Shown: positions 8,338 to 18,707, counted from the stretch's first letter. The stretch: DNA of 64,000 nucleotides from Phycisphaerales bacterium (GCA_020847375.1 JADLCB010000007.1:1-64000); one strand, 5' to 3'. Translations and numbers: made by a program. Notes: generated by a model not told the origin, from the sequence alone.

Positions 8338-11300
8338 ATGATCCATGGATGGCTTAAATTAAGTGAATTTGACGTGATTCGCGGCGGTTTGGCGATGATG
8401 CTGGCGCTGCTGATGGGCAGCGCAGCGTGCATGGCTGCCCCGAAGAGTACGATCGATCGGGATTTGTCGTTTTACGCTGATTTCGATACGTCGGCCCAGC
8501 CTGCGTATGTCCGCGGCGCCGATACCACCACGGGAACGTATCAGGCGGTCGAGGGCGTGGTGGGCCAGGCGACGAAGGTGCAATCCGCGGCGGTGAGCTA
8601 TCTTCAGCCGGGGAATCTCAACTTCGATGCCGGGACGGTGAGTTTCTGGGTCAAACCGGCGCTGGACCTGGCGGCGCAAGTGGGGCACGGGCCGGGCACG
8701 CGCACCATCTTCGGCGCGGTGAATTTCAAGCTGGCTGCGTACACCAATCAGCCCAATACCCAGCCGGTGATCTATTTCATGACCGGCACCAACCTGCCGC
8801 AGAATGATTTTCAGTGGGATTACAACGCGGCTGCGCCGATCGATTCCCTGCCGCCCGGCCAGTGGACGAATGTGACGCTGACGTACAGCGCCAAGGCCGG
8901 ACGCAAGGCCATTTACATCAACGGCAGGCGCGTGGCATCGATCAACACGAAGCTGATTCCGCCAGGCAGCGGCGGGGATTCATTCACGCTGGGCGAAGGA
9001 TTGCCCGGCGATTATGACGAGCTGGCGGTATGGGGTCGGGAACTGACCGCGGCGGAGATTCAACTGCTGGCGCGCAAACCGGCCCAGGTGGCGTCGGAAT
9101 TGGCCGCCTATGGCCGAGAACACGTTCAACAGAAAATTGAATGGACGATTTACCCGAACCTGGTCTACCAGAATTATGCTGATTCCATCGTTGAACCGGG
9201 TGAAAAGCTGGCGCTGAAGCTGCCCTTGGAGAACCGCACGGACAAGGCGCAATCGGGCGTCGTCACCATCGCGGTGCAGGATATCTGGGATAAGCAGGTC
9301 GGACCGACGCAGAGATTCGACGTGAAGCTGGCGGCCAACGAGAAAAAAGACCTGCCGTTCGAGGTGTCTGTGGACTGGTTTGGTGCATTTCGCGTGGCGG
9401 TGACGGTGGAGGTGGATGGCGTCCAGCAGAGTCGGGATGTCACCACTTTTGGCGTGCTGCCCAAGGACCCGCCGCCGAAGCATCCGTTTTTCGGCGGGCA
9501 TATCAGCCAGGTCGGCACGTTGCCGCAGTTGGGCAGAAGACTTGGCTTCAGCGGCAATCGCGTTCACAACATGACGCAGTTCACCTGGTGGTTCCAGATG
9601 GAGCCGCAGCGTGGCAACTGGGCCATGAACGGAGCTGGTAATTATGAGCGCTACATGGCCATGGGGTACACGCATTACGGCCAGTGGATCTACACCCCGT
9701 CCTGGGCGGTGACACTGCCCGATGGCCAACATCCGCCGGGCGAGGCTGCATACGGTTATGCACCGACGGACATTGAGGCGCTGCGGGAGTATGTGCGCGA
9801 ATCACTTAAACGCTTCCCGGCGATCAAGCGGTGGGAAATCTGGAACGAGCCGTATGTGTCGATGTTCTGGCGCGGCACGCCCAAAGAGTATGTGGATCTG
9901 TGCAAGGTGATCTACACCGAAGCCAAGAAGGCGCGCCCGGACATCACCGTCTATGCCCAGCTTTTGTATGAAGGCCCCTGGACGCGCGATGCGATGAAAC
10001 TGGGGGTGCTGAATTACTGCGACGGTGTGGCGTATCACTTTTACCATGTCGCCAGCGAAGACGCGCAATCAGCCACGGAACCGATCCGGAGGTTGCGGCA
10101 ACTGCTGGCCGCCAACGGCAAGCCGAATATGCCGATTCTGGCATCGGAAGGGGGCATGAACAGCACAACCTTCCTGCGCGGGATGGATTTTGCCGATCTG
10201 CCACCGCAGGAGGTGCGTCCGCCTTACAATTATCGTTTGGCGGCGCAGTCCATTGTGCAGGCGGATGTGGTCATGATGGCTGCGGGCGTGCCCACCTGGT
10301 ACTACTATTTTCATCAGCCGGTCGATGCCACCTATCCTACCGGCCTTTGGAAATATGACAATTATTCCACCCTGGAAGTGACGCGGTCGCCCAAGCCGAT
10401 GGCAATCGCGATTGCCCAATTGGCCCGGCAACTGGGCGGTGGAACGTTTGTGGCTCAGTTGCCTGCTGCGGTTGATGGCCTGCGCGCCTATGCCTATCAG
10501 CAACCGGATGGCCAGGCGGTCGCCGTTGTGTGGGCGGAAAATGGGGCTGAGGCGCAAATCCAGGTTCCCATCGCGTTTCGCGCTGTTGATCTGATGGGCA
10601 ATCCTGTTGCTTCGGACCAGATGAGCATCGCCCTGGAGCCGCGTTATCTGCATGCCCCGGATCTGCAGCAGCTCAAGGCGCTATTAGCCGATCCGGCTGC
10701 CACGACACTCCTGAAGAAAGTTGCGCAGGATTCTGTTGCTGTCGGCGATAAAACCGCGCCGAAGAAAATGTACGATTTCCCGATTGCCGCGGAGGTTGGT
10801 ATCAGCAAGCTGGTTCCGCTGGATATGTCCGGTGTGGCCAACATGTCGCTGGTGGATGACGCCGCCGGCGACGGCCAGGGCTGGCAGGATGAAGGGCCGT
10901 ACAACGATCTGCGCAATGTCGAGCCAGGCGAACATAAGTGGCTGGGCGTGCCGTTTGTTATTGCCGGTAAGACCAACCGCGATGCCAACGTGCTGACCAT
11001 GAAGGGAAGGACCTTCCCTGCCGGCCCCAAAGAGGCGGGGCCGATTGAGGTGGGCAACCGGGGTTTGCGTGGGTTGTTCTTTGTCACAGCCGCCAACTGG
11101 ACGAACACCGGACAGACGATGGGCCAATACATCGTCACCTATGATGATGGACAGCAGGTCAAAATTCCCATCGTCATCGGCGAAAATGCGGACAACTGGT
11201 GGTACGACCACACCGACACCGAGGACAGCCGCACCGTTGCGTTCCAAGCGGCTGACCCGCTTGAGCCAGCACACCCGAACCGGTTTCTGCGGGTCTGGTA

Positions 11301-11406
11301 CTGGGAGAATACCCGTCCTGACAAAAAGGTTAAATCCATTTCCGTGGAATCGTTAAGCAATGACATGACCTTTACCGTGGTCGCCATCACGGCTGCAACC
11401 CACTAA
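8338..11406 (+). CDS. Large secreted LamG and clan GH-A-like glycosidase
   Basis: A 1022-residue multidomain protein. A hydrophobic export segment (residues about 14-32) precedes a LamG/concanavalin-like domain (about 40-250, with GTVSFWVKPAL, WTNVTLTYSAKAGRKAIYING and YDELAVWGREL). A beta-sandwich linker follows (about 270-380). The TIM barrel (about 380-700) has WEIWNEPYVS (acid/base Glu) and ILASEGGMN (nucleophile Glu), as in GH39-like xylosidases or related clan GH-A enzymes. The C-terminus (about 790-1020) is a further beta-rich domain. It has no PEP-CTERM tail, unlike the two genes before it. AAGGAG at 8324-8329 sits over the previous stop, so it is co-transcribed with them. Confidence 0.75.
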   Translation: MIHGWLKLSEFDVIRGGLAMMLALLMGSAACMAAPKSTIDRDLSFYADFDTSAQPAYVRGADTTTGTYQAVEGVVGQATKVQSAAVSYLQPGNLNFDAGTVSFWVKPALDLAAQVGHGPGTRTIFGAVNFKLAAYTNQPNTQPVIYFMTGTNLPQNDFQWDYNAAAPIDSLPPGQWTNVTLTYSAKAGRKAIYINGRRVASINTKLIPPGSGGDSFTLGEGLPGDYDELAVWGRELTAAEIQLLARKPAQVASELAAYGREHVQQKIEWTIYPNLVYQNYADSIVEPGEKLALKLPLENRTDKAQSGVVTIAVQDIWDKQVGPTQRFDVKLAANEKKDLPFEVSVDWFGAFRVAVTVEVDGVQQSRDVTTFGVLPKDPPPKHPFFGGHISQVGTLPQLGRRLGFSGNRVHNMTQFTWWFQMEPQRGNWAMNGAGNYERYMAMGYTHYGQWIYTPSWAVTLPDGQHPPGEAAYGYAPTDIEALREYVRESLKRFPAIKRWEIWNEPYVSMFWRGTPKEYVDLCKVIYTEAKKARPDITVYAQLLYEGPWTRDAMKLGVLNYCDGVAYHFYHVASEDAQSATEPIRRLRQLLAANGKPNMPILASEGGMNSTTFLRGMDFADLPPQEVRPPYNYRLAAQSIVQADVVMMAAGVPTWYYYFHQPVDATYPTGLWKYDNYSTLEVTRSPKPMAIAIAQLARQLGGGTFVAQLPAAVDGLRAYAYQQPDGQAVAVVWAENGAEAQIQVPIAFRAVDLMGNPVASDQMSIALEPRYLHAPDLQQLKALLADPAATTLLKKVAQDSVAVGDKTAPKKMYDFPIAAEVGISKLVPLDMSGVANMSLVDDAAGDGQGWQDEGPYNDLRNVEPGEHKWLGVPFVIAGKTNRDANVLTMKGRTFPAGPKEAGPIEVGNRGLRGLFFVTAANWTNTGQTMGQYIVTYDDGQQVKIPIVIGENADNWWYDHTDTEDSRTVAFQAADPLEPAHPNRFLRVWYWENTRPDKKVKSISVESLSNDMTFTVVAITAATH

Positions 11407-11424
11407 TCTTGAAAGGAGTTTTTT

Positions 11425-12228
11425 ATGTCTGTTTCCACATCATCTTATCGTGGGCACATCGCCCGAAAGTTACATGCCTTCACACTGGTGGAGCTGCTGG
11501 TGGTGATCGGCATCATCGCTCTGCTGATCAGTATGTTGCTACCGGCGCTGAACAAGGCGCGCGAGGCGGCAAATACAGTGGTGTGTTCCTCCAACATGCG
11601 CCAGCTCGGACTGGGTTTGCAGTTATATGCCAATGAGTATCGCGGAAAATATCCGATCGCATATAATTACTATGCACCCAGCGAGTTTCCCGGTTGGACG
11701 TGGCCGCCTTATCCCGGTTATGTTAGCTGGGATGATCTGATGATTCTCAAGGAATTTGTGAGCAACAGCGAGGTATTCCGATGCCCGACTGCCCAAGCCA
11801 TCCAGCCAGTTGATTTTATGGACTACAATGGGAAGCAGGTGCTGGGGGTTAGTGACCGCCACTACGCGATATGTATGTATGGCATCGGCGGGGGCAATAA
11901 TTTGCCGGATTATGACTATTATCCTCCCGGCAAGATGAGATATCTTACCGCAGGCATGATCCGACCCTCCGCCGAGAAAATCGGTATTGGAGAAGGTTGG
12001 AATGAAGGTGTTTCGAACTCTTATCGATACATGATGACCGGATATGTGAGCTGGCCGGGTGGTATCAGCGTTCCGGCGAAATGGCACAACGGTGGAGCGA
12101 ATTATCTGTTCATGGACGGACACGTTGGTTACTTAAAGCAATCCGAGGCGAACTTTGGTGCCTACCTCAACGGACAGTACGTCAATCAGACGGCATACCA
12201 TGCTTGGTTTTACCCGGACGCGCCCTGA
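11425..12228 (+). CDS. Prepilin-type protein with H-X9-DG-like C-terminus
   Basis: A 267-residue pseudopilin-like protein. The N-terminal motif [20 protein letters not shown] is a type IV prepilin/type II secretion methylation signal, cut after the residue preceding F. It is followed by [20 protein letters not shown], the usual continuation in the large planctomycete DUF1559-like group. The C-terminal [15 protein letters not shown] is the family's H-X9-DG-type motif. Role unproven; the context suggests that these proteins may present or bind glycans on pilus-like fibres. An excellent AAGGAG at 11413-11418 marks the start, and its TGA overlaps the ATG of the next gene. Confidence 0.85.
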   Translation: MSVSTSSYRGHIARKLHAFTLVELLVVIGIIALLISMLLPALNKAREAANTVVCSSNMRQLGLGLQLYANEYRGKYPIAYNYYAPSEFPGWTWPPYPGYVSWDDLMILKEFVSNSEVFRCPTAQAIQPVDFMDYNGKQVLGVSDRHYAICMYGIGGGNNLPDYDYYPPGKMRYLTAGMIRPSAEKIGIGEGWNEGVSNSYRYMMTGYVSWPGGISVPAKWHNGGANYLFMDGHVGYLKQSEANFGAYLNGQYVNQTAYHAWFYPDAP

Positions 12229-14408
12229 TGAGTTCATCGATTCTAGCCGGGTTAAAACGCCCAACCGCATCGCCGCAACGGAAGTCTTATCTTCTGTCAG
12301 GGGCTGGCATTTGCCTGCGCCTGGTTCAAGGGGAAGGGCGCGGCGGGTTGCTGCTGGAGTTTGGCTTGGCTGATGCCTTGCCCGTTGTAACCGTGCCGTA
12401 TGAGCGGTTTTCGCCCATCTCGTGCGGGCGGCCGTGGGCGATCGCGGAGAATCCCACGCCGCTGGAGATCGTCTCGATCGAATTGGTTGAAGATGCGATC
12501 CGTGTTGTTGCGCGCAACACTTTTTTGGAAATCACGGATCAGTTTTGCTTTCAAAGTGCGCATCTGGTTGTGCAGCGCTGCTGGCGGTGTATCGCATCGG
12601 CACCGGTGGAGAATGTAGCCATCGGTACGGCGCTGATTGTCGGCAATGGCGTCGATCAGCACATCACCATCCCGGGTGTGCTCTACAATAACAACCCATC
12701 GGCGGCGGCGAATCGACTGGTGCCTCATCTCAAGGCAGCGACGGATGAGGCGCTGGTTGTTGAGGAACATCGCCTGCCGATTCCCGGCGTCAATGTCGAG
12801 TGGCGTCAGGAGGATCAGCACGTTGCACTGACGCTGCTGGTTACGCCGGATGTTCGCCCGGTTGGGCACGATGGTCAGCCCGAATGCGACTCGCTGGGCG
12901 TTATCACACGTGGAAAACAGGTGGAGCTGGTCAGCCTCAGTGGTGTTGTCGCGTTCAATGGAGAAAAAGACTGTGTCTATGGCGGGCAGAATCAATCCAT
13001 GCCGGCGGTGACCGATGGATATTTGCGTCTCCAGCCGGGTGAATGTCATACCAAGACGCTCCATCTGATCCTGTCCAGTTGCAGCCAGGAAGGGCGCGGG
13101 TTCCGGTCGCTGGTTACGGCTGGCTGGGATGTGCTCAAACCCAAGACTCAGCCCGGTTTCGATCTGGATACGACGGTCAAGCTCAAACTCAATGCCCTGC
13201 ATGGTCGCTGGCGTGATTACAGCGGGCGTCAGGGATTTATCTATCTGCCCGAACCGGGAAAACCGGGGAATGTCTATTCCTATCCGCCGACCCTTCTTTA
13301 TGGCTGGACGGGTCAGCAGATGAAACTGGCGTGGTGCGCCCTTAAGGCGTCGGTCAGTGGGTTTGATGATGCGCCGTGGCGCGAAATGGGAACCGCAGTG
13401 CTGGATCATTTTGCCTCGGCGCCGTCGCTGGAAGGACATCCGGGTTGCCGGTTAAGCGGGCAGAGTCTGATCGATGGGCAGTGGTTTGGTGTGGATCATG
13501 GGCACGGCTCATCGTTGATGAGCAGCCGGTCGCTGGGGGAGACGCTCACCTCGCTGGCGGATTGCCTGATGCTTTTGCGCGAACATCGATTGCCGATCAA
13601 ACCGCAGTGGCACCAGGCGCTGGTTGAGGGGGTGCAGTTTTTAGCCAGTACGCCTTTGTCCAATCACGGGATCTTTCCAGCGGCGTTCTCGGTGGCAACC
13701 GCCCAGCGGGAGTTGGCGGGTATGCCATCGACGGCAGGTGTCACCTGTGTCATGGCGATGCTGGCGGCGGCGAAGTATCTGGATGATGGGCAACTGATTG
13801 AACGAGCCTGCGGTATTCTGGATCGCTACGCGGAAATTTATACGGCGGATTTTCGTCGGCCCTTTAATGGGGCCACGCTCGATGCTGCTTGTGAAGACAA
13901 GGAGGCTGGGCTGTTTTATTTCCTGGCTAGCGCCCGGGCTTATGCGTTGACGAAAGAGGCCCGGTTTGCCCGCGAGGCGGAACTGGCTGCCGATTGGACG
14001 GCCACGTTCATCTATCATTGGAATGTGCCGATGCGTCCGGGCACGCTGATGGAGGAGGAAAAATTCCCCACCAGCTTCTGGCCAGCCGTGAGTGTGCAGA
14101 ACATGCACCTGGATGTTTTTCATGCACCTTATGAGCTGTACGAGTTTGCACGATCGATCGGTAATGACCGGCTGATGCAGATGGGACAGGGAATTATGCA
14201 GGCTTGGACGCATGGCATCGCCCAAAGGCCAGGACACTGGGGATACGACATTGCCGGCGAACAGGCGGAACAATTTTTCCAAACCAACTATATTCAAGGC
14301 CCCGGCGGCCCGGAGCTGTGGCGCGGGGGTGTCAATCCGTGGAACCCGTCCTGGGTCATTGCCACGGTTCTGTCGGCAGCATTGAAATTCTGCAGCAGCC
14401 CTGCCTGA
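12228..14408 (+). CDS. Uncharacterised protein with alpha/alpha-barrel-like C-terminal half
   Basis: A 726-residue protein of unknown function. I start it at ATG 12228, which overlaps the TGA of the prepilin-like gene; an upstream extension would overlap that gene deeply. The first ~330 residues look beta-rich, like the N-terminal sandwich of some glycosidases and lyases. The rest (from about LYGWTGQQMKLAWCALKAS) is a run of helix pairs with aromatic and acidic residues typical of alpha/alpha toroids (glycosidases, polysaccharide lyases, epimerases). No signal peptide is visible, so it is probably cytoplasmic. Its place in the locus argues for a role in glycan breakdown; no catalytic residue can be named safely. 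Confidence 0.6.
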   Translation: MSSSILAGLKRPTASPQRKSYLLSGAGICLRLVQGEGRGGLLLEFGLADALPVVTVPYERFSPISCGRPWAIAENPTPLEIVSIELVEDAIRVVARNTFLEITDQFCFQSAHLVVQRCWRCIASAPVENVAIGTALIVGNGVDQHITIPGVLYNNNPSAAANRLVPHLKAATDEALVVEEHRLPIPGVNVEWRQEDQHVALTLLVTPDVRPVGHDGQPECDSLGVITRGKQVELVSLSGVVAFNGEKDCVYGGQNQSMPAVTDGYLRLQPGECHTKTLHLILSSCSQEGRGFRSLVTAGWDVLKPKTQPGFDLDTTVKLKLNALHGRWRDYSGRQGFIYLPEPGKPGNVYSYPPTLLYGWTGQQMKLAWCALKASVSGFDDAPWREMGTAVLDHFASAPSLEGHPGCRLSGQSLIDGQWFGVDHGHGSSLMSSRSLGETLTSLADCLMLLREHRLPIKPQWHQALVEGVQFLASTPLSNHGIFPAAFSVATAQRELAGMPSTAGVTCVMAMLAAAKYLDDGQLIERACGILDRYAEIYTADFRRPFNGATLDAACEDKEAGLFYFLASARAYALTKEARFAREAELAADWTATFIYHWNVPMRPGTLMEEEKFPTSFWPAVSVQNMHLDVFHAPYELYEFARSIGNDRLMQMGQGIMQAWTHGIAQRPGHWGYDIAGEQAEQFFQTNYIQGPGGPELWRGGVNPWNPSWVIATVLSAALKFCSSPA

Positions 14409-14450
14409 AAGTACTTCCAAACGATTCCATCCAACCAAGGAACTGGACAC

Positions 14451-15956
14451 ATGAAAGAGTTAATGCTCGATATCGATTGCAGCCATATTTTTGTCAGCCG
14501 CAGTGCCGATGAGATGACCGTTGAAGGTCTGAATGCCGTGGTTGATCAGTATGTCGGGACGCAGGTGAAGCATCTGATGTTCAATCCCAACAGCCAGCGC
14601 ACGACCTATGACAGCAAAGTCTGGCAGGCTTACTGGCAGTCTCCACAGGCTGCGGCGGAGACCAATTTTATCCAGCGCCGATTCATCGACCATACCCGCC
14701 TGCTTTTTGAGAAGGGGATCGATCCGTATCAGGTGATGTTCAAGCGTTGCCGGGAAAAGGGGATTCATCCCTGGCTGTCGGTGCGGACCAATGACGCTCA
14801 TTACACCGATATCCCCGACCACTGGGCTTTGAGCACATTCTGGCGCGATCATCCCCAGTTTCATCGAATTCCCGGAAGCACCCGCGGCTACCACGATCCG
14901 CAGCTTGATTTTGCCCACCCGGAAGTGCGTGAGTATCTGATGCTGCTTTTGGATGAGATGCTGGAGCGCTACGATGTGGACGGCATCTCGCTGGACTGGA
15001 TGCGCGAACCCCTGGCGTTTCGTCCGGGGCATGAGATTGCCGGTGGCAAGCTGCTCACCGGGTTCATGGCCGAGTTTCGGGATAAAGCCAATCGGGCCGG
15101 CAAAAAGCGGGGGCATAAGATCCTGGTCGGGGCGCGGGTTCCGGCCTGGCCGCAGCATGCCCGCGGGCTGGGGCTGGATGGTGTCGCCTGGGCCAAGGAG
15201 GGCCTGGTTGATGTGCTGGCCCCCTCGCCGCGCTGGGCGACGGCGGACTTCGATATTCCGATGGAGCTGTGGAGGGAGTTGATCGGCCAGGAGGCGTTGT
15301 CCCGCGTGACGCTTGTCGGCGGCACGGAGGTGCTGCTGGGGGCATGGGCCTTCCCCTCGGCCCGGCGAAGCAGTTGCGACGCCGCCGCCCTGCGTGGGCA
15401 GGCCATAGGAATTCTGCATCGCGGTGCCGACCGCGTTTTGATGTTCAATTATTTTGATCGTTTGACCCCGCATTACAGCGATGAGGATTACAGCCAGATG
15501 ATTCGTCAGGCGGGCGATCTAAAAACACTGCTGGACAAACCGCGCCGGCATATCGCCACCTATTGCGATACGACGCCGCCGGGCGTTCCGATCGCGTACA
15601 TGCTGCCGGTGGATTTGGTGGGAACCGATCCAGCCCAGTTTCGTTTGTACATCGGTCCCAAACCGACCACCGGCAAGGCGACGCTGCTGGTGGGTCTGGT
15701 ATCGGAAACGTCGGTCCAATACCACAGGATGCAAATCAGCGCCCGCTGCAATTGCGATCCCTGCGGCGATGGCCGCAGCGCCGCCGGAGACGTCGAGTTT
15801 ATAACGAATAAGAAGCTGCCATCGGATGCTCAATTCATGCTGAGTTTCGATGTGCCGCTGAAGCATCTGCAGGATGGTTACAACCTATTTGAGTTGTTGT
15901 ACGACGGCGGCCCGGCCAGTCGCGCGGTGTGGGTGGAATTGCTCATTCAGCCCTAA
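14451..15956 (+). CDS. Glycoside-hydrolase-like TIM-barrel protein
   Basis: A 501-residue protein resembling the GHL10-like or COG1649-type putative glycosidases. Visible features are a barrel strand GIHPWLSVRTND, an LDFAHPEVREYLM helix, VDGISLDWMREP (probable catalytic Asp region), RVPAWPQHARGLG, and a C-terminal beta-sandwich (about residues 370-500). No signal peptide. AAGGA lies about 12 bases before ATG 14451. It is the last plus-strand gene of the glycan locus, 42 bases after the previous one, so it is likely co-transcribed. Specificity is unknown. Confidence 0.65.
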   Translation: MKELMLDIDCSHIFVSRSADEMTVEGLNAVVDQYVGTQVKHLMFNPNSQRTTYDSKVWQAYWQSPQAAAETNFIQRRFIDHTRLLFEKGIDPYQVMFKRCREKGIHPWLSVRTNDAHYTDIPDHWALSTFWRDHPQFHRIPGSTRGYHDPQLDFAHPEVREYLMLLLDEMLERYDVDGISLDWMREPLAFRPGHEIAGGKLLTGFMAEFRDKANRAGKKRGHKILVGARVPAWPQHARGLGLDGVAWAKEGLVDVLAPSPRWATADFDIPMELWRELIGQEALSRVTLVGGTEVLLGAWAFPSARRSSCDAAALRGQAIGILHRGADRVLMFNYFDRLTPHYSDEDYSQMIRQAGDLKTLLDKPRRHIATYCDTTPPGVPIAYMLPVDLVGTDPAQFRLYIGPKPTTGKATLLVGLVSETSVQYHRMQISARCNCDPCGDGRSAAGDVEFITNKKLPSDAQFMLSFDVPLKHLQDGYNLFELLYDGGPASRAVWVELLIQP

Positions 15957-15995
15957 TTAATCCAGCTTCTGCGCCACCTGTAAAAGCGGGCTATT

Positions 15996-16034
15996 TGACG
16001 CCGATATCAACAAAAGTGGCACGACTCGGCGTCA
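15996..16034. terminator. Inverted repeat between convergent genes
   Basis: TGACGCCGA (15996-16004) and TCGGCGTCA (16026-16034) form a perfect 9-bp stem with a 21-base loop. The right arm includes the bamA stop codon. It lies between the ends of the GH-like gene and bamA, so a two-way terminator is likely, although no U-tract follows in either direction. Confidence 0.4.
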
Positions 16035-18536
16035 GTTGACAACCCCGAAGGAGAAGCTGATCAACTGCGTGTCGTCCTTGTCGTCTTTGCTCATGGGTAC
16101 GGCAAAGTCAATGGCCAGCGGCGCTTGGCCGAAGATCGGCAGAATGATTCGGACACCCGCGCCGATGCTGGAGCGGAATGTACCGAGTTTGAAGTCTGGT
16201 TCGACGGTGCCGAAGTCACTAAAAATGACGCCGCGCAGATTGTCACCCACCAGCGGGAAACCCAGCTCCACCGTGCCGGTGGCTGAGAAATTACCGCCGA
16301 TGCGGTCATCGTCCAGACCTTGGCGCGGCGAGACACCCCGATATTCAAAACCGCGCATGCTTCCCAGGCCACCGCCATAGAAGCGTTCAAAGAAAGGCGC
16401 TTCGCCGGAGATATAGCCTGTTTCCAGATGGACCCCCAGGGTTGTGCGCCGATCCAGCAGATCCTCGTTCAGCAGGAAAAAGGTGCTCCAACTGGCGGAA
16501 TATTTGGTGAAGCTCGGGCCGCCGAATACGCCGTATTGTTCGACACCGATGGAGGTGTTCGAGCCTTTGTAGGGAACGTAACCACCTTCGGTGGTGTCGC
16601 GGCGCAATGTCAGCCCGAGGCTGGTGATGGTGGTGTTGCCAGCATAGTCGAGGATGTCCTGAGCGCGATCGGGTCGGTTTTTAATATGTTTGATGGCGAC
16701 ATTTTCCCCCTTGAGCGACAGCAGCGCCGGCCAGTGATAATCAAAGCGTTTGCCCAGCCCGACGCGCCCGCCGGCGTGGTTTTCGTCGTAATGTTCGCGC
16801 TGGCGGTTACGAAGATAGGCCTCGGTGGAGAGGCTGTAGGGCTGATCAAACAGCCAGGGTTCAACGAAGCGCACCGATGCGTTGGTGGCTTTGGTTCCCG
16901 GTTCCAGGCTGGCACGGAATGTCTGACCGGCGCCGCGGAATGAGCGCTCGCCGAACATATCGCGCCAATCGTCCGGCCAGGCCCCGATGTCAAAGTTGCG
17001 CTGCTCGTAGGTGATATTGCCACCCAGGCCGCCGTTGGAGTTGACGCCGGCACCGAAGCTCAACAACCCGGTTTCGCGCTCAGTCACCTGCACCAGAAGG
17101 TCGCGTTCCTCCGGCGAAGTGCCGACGGGCGTCATTTCCACACCGGAGAAATAAGCCGAGGAACGGATACGGTCGGCCGCATCCGCCAGTTCGCCGGAGT
17201 TGTACATATCACCGGGGGCGACGCGCAATTCGCGCAGAACCAGCTTGTCCTGCGAGCGGGGGTTTCCCTTGACGATGATCCGGCCGATCCGGAAGGGATG
17301 GCCTTCGCTGATGTCGTAGACCAGCTCGACTTTTCCCGGTTGCGTTGAAAAAATACGTCGCGGGGTGATGTTGAGATAATCTTCGATCAATTCCCCGCGC
17401 GGCCCGCGCAATTGCGGCGCCCAGATATAACCGTAGGGGCTGTAGGCTTTGACAATCTGGCGCACATCACGATCAAGGATTTGCTGGTCGTACGGGCTGC
17501 CTTCGGTCAGTTTCAACCGTGCGCGCAGATCACGCTCGGAGACCCGGCTGTTGCCGCGAAAGACGATGCGCTCGACGGTATAACGCGGGCCTTCATCAAT
17601 CAGGAAATCAATCTGAACTTCGCTCTGATCGGGGGACCAGACGATGCGCCGACCGACGCGCGCATCGAAAAAGCCCTTGCTTTCGTAGTAGCGGCGCAAG
17701 GCACCGACATCATCCTCAACGGTTTCCTCATCAAACTTCCCGGAGGATAGGATCCAGATCCAAGTCTTGCTGCGAATCTGGTCTTTCAGACGGTCAGCGC
17801 TGAAACTGTGGGCGCCGATGAACGTGATGTTGCGGATGCGAACGTTCGGGCCTTCGGTAATGAGGAAGACAACATTGCCGGTGCGGGTGAGGGCCTGACG
17901 ATCAATATCGACCGACGCCTTGGGATAGTTGCGCTGGCGGTAAAGGCTTTCAATGGCCTGGCGGGCGAGATTGATGCGGAACATGTCGATGGACTGTCCG
18001 GGATGGATGTCCAGCACGCGCAGGATCGTCATATCATCAAGACGCTGATTGCCGATGAAGCGGATCGAGGCGATCTGGTCGCGCTCCTGCACCTGAAAGA
18101 TGATGATGACACCGGTGGCGGTTGGTTCCACGCGGGCCTGGACATTGGCAAATTTCTGCAGGTCGAAGATGCGCTGATAATCTTCCGTGACGGTCTGCGG
18201 ATCGAACTTTTCGCCGACCTTGGAACGAACGACGTTGAGTATCTCGGAGGTATTGACCAGACGATTGCCGAGAATCCGCGTATCTTCGATGGCACGCCCG
18301 GCTAATTCCGGTGCGATATTCAAAGTGCGGACCGGCGCAGGGCGCAACGCGGCGTCGGTGGGTTGGGCACTGGCATCAGCAGGCTGGGTGGTTGCAGGCG
18401 CATTTTGAGCCAAGGCCGCCGATGGCCAAGTGGTGGCGGCTACGGCAGCGACGATGGCTGCCGCCGCGAATTTTATTGCAACGTCTGCGCCGCTCGTGCG
18501 TGTGGAGTGTTGTAAATCCATAGTCCGTATCCGCAT
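16032..18536 (-). CDS. bamA: BamA/Omp85 outer-membrane assembly protein
   Basis: Core subunit of the machinery that folds beta-barrel proteins into the outer membrane. The 834-residue length is close to typical BamA (about 800). A signal peptide (about residues 18-44, ending ALAQ) is followed by a Pro/Ala/Thr-rich spacer, then about five POTRA domains (residues roughly 70-450; for example GNQRLDDMTILRVLDI, VERIVFRGNSRVSERDLR, IGRIIVKGNPRSQD) and a 16-strand barrel (about 470-834, with the RGFEYRG-type motif FYGGGLGSMRGFEYRG). The Met at 18521 is an alternative start. It ends in GVVN rather than the proteobacterial terminal aromatic. It is direct evidence of a diderm envelope. No skp or lpx genes are adjacent. 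Confidence 0.95.
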   Translation of the reverse strand: MRIRTMDLQHSTRTSGADVAIKFAAAAIVAAVAATTWPSAALAQNAPATTQPADASAQPTDAALRPAPVRTLNIAPELAGRAIEDTRILGNRLVNTSEILNVVRSKVGEKFDPQTVTEDYQRIFDLQKFANVQARVEPTATGVIIIFQVQERDQIASIRFIGNQRLDDMTILRVLDIHPGQSIDMFRINLARQAIESLYRQRNYPKASVDIDRQALTRTGNVVFLITEGPNVRIRNITFIGAHSFSADRLKDQIRSKTWIWILSSGKFDEETVEDDVGALRRYYESKGFFDARVGRRIVWSPDQSEVQIDFLIDEGPRYTVERIVFRGNSRVSERDLRARLKLTEGSPYDQQILDRDVRQIVKAYSPYGYIWAPQLRGPRGELIEDYLNITPRRIFSTQPGKVELVYDISEGHPFRIGRIIVKGNPRSQDKLVLRELRVAPGDMYNSGELADAADRIRSSAYFSGVEMTPVGTSPEERDLLVQVTERETGLLSFGAGVNSNGGLGGNITYEQRNFDIGAWPDDWRDMFGERSFRGAGQTFRASLEPGTKATNASVRFVEPWLFDQPYSLSTEAYLRNRQREHYDENHAGGRVGLGKRFDYHWPALLSLKGENVAIKHIKNRPDRAQDILDYAGNTTITSLGLTLRRDTTEGGYVPYKGSNTSIGVEQYGVFGGPSFTKYSASWSTFFLLNEDLLDRRTTLGVHLETGYISGEAPFFERFYGGGLGSMRGFEYRGVSPRQGLDDDRIGGNFSATGTVELGFPLVGDNLRGVIFSDFGTVEPDFKLGTFRSSIGAGVRIILPIFGQAPLAIDFAVPMSKDDKDDTQLISFSFGVVN

Positions 18537-18707
18537 TGGACCTTGCTGCTGCCAGTCTGGCGTACCTTCGTTTGTGGCAGTTTAGTGACGATCAAGTTGA
18601 AGTCAAAAAACAAATGTCAGCACAATACCGATGGTGCAAAAAGTAACCGATAATCAGGCTGGTGGGAAGCTGTGGCAGCGGGCTCTTTTTTTTCTCAGGA
18701 TGCTGGT

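Noticed and set aside
12297..13439. Minus-strand 380-codon frame
   Set aside because: Shadow of the plus-strand alpha/alpha-barrel-like gene; composition unlike a protein.
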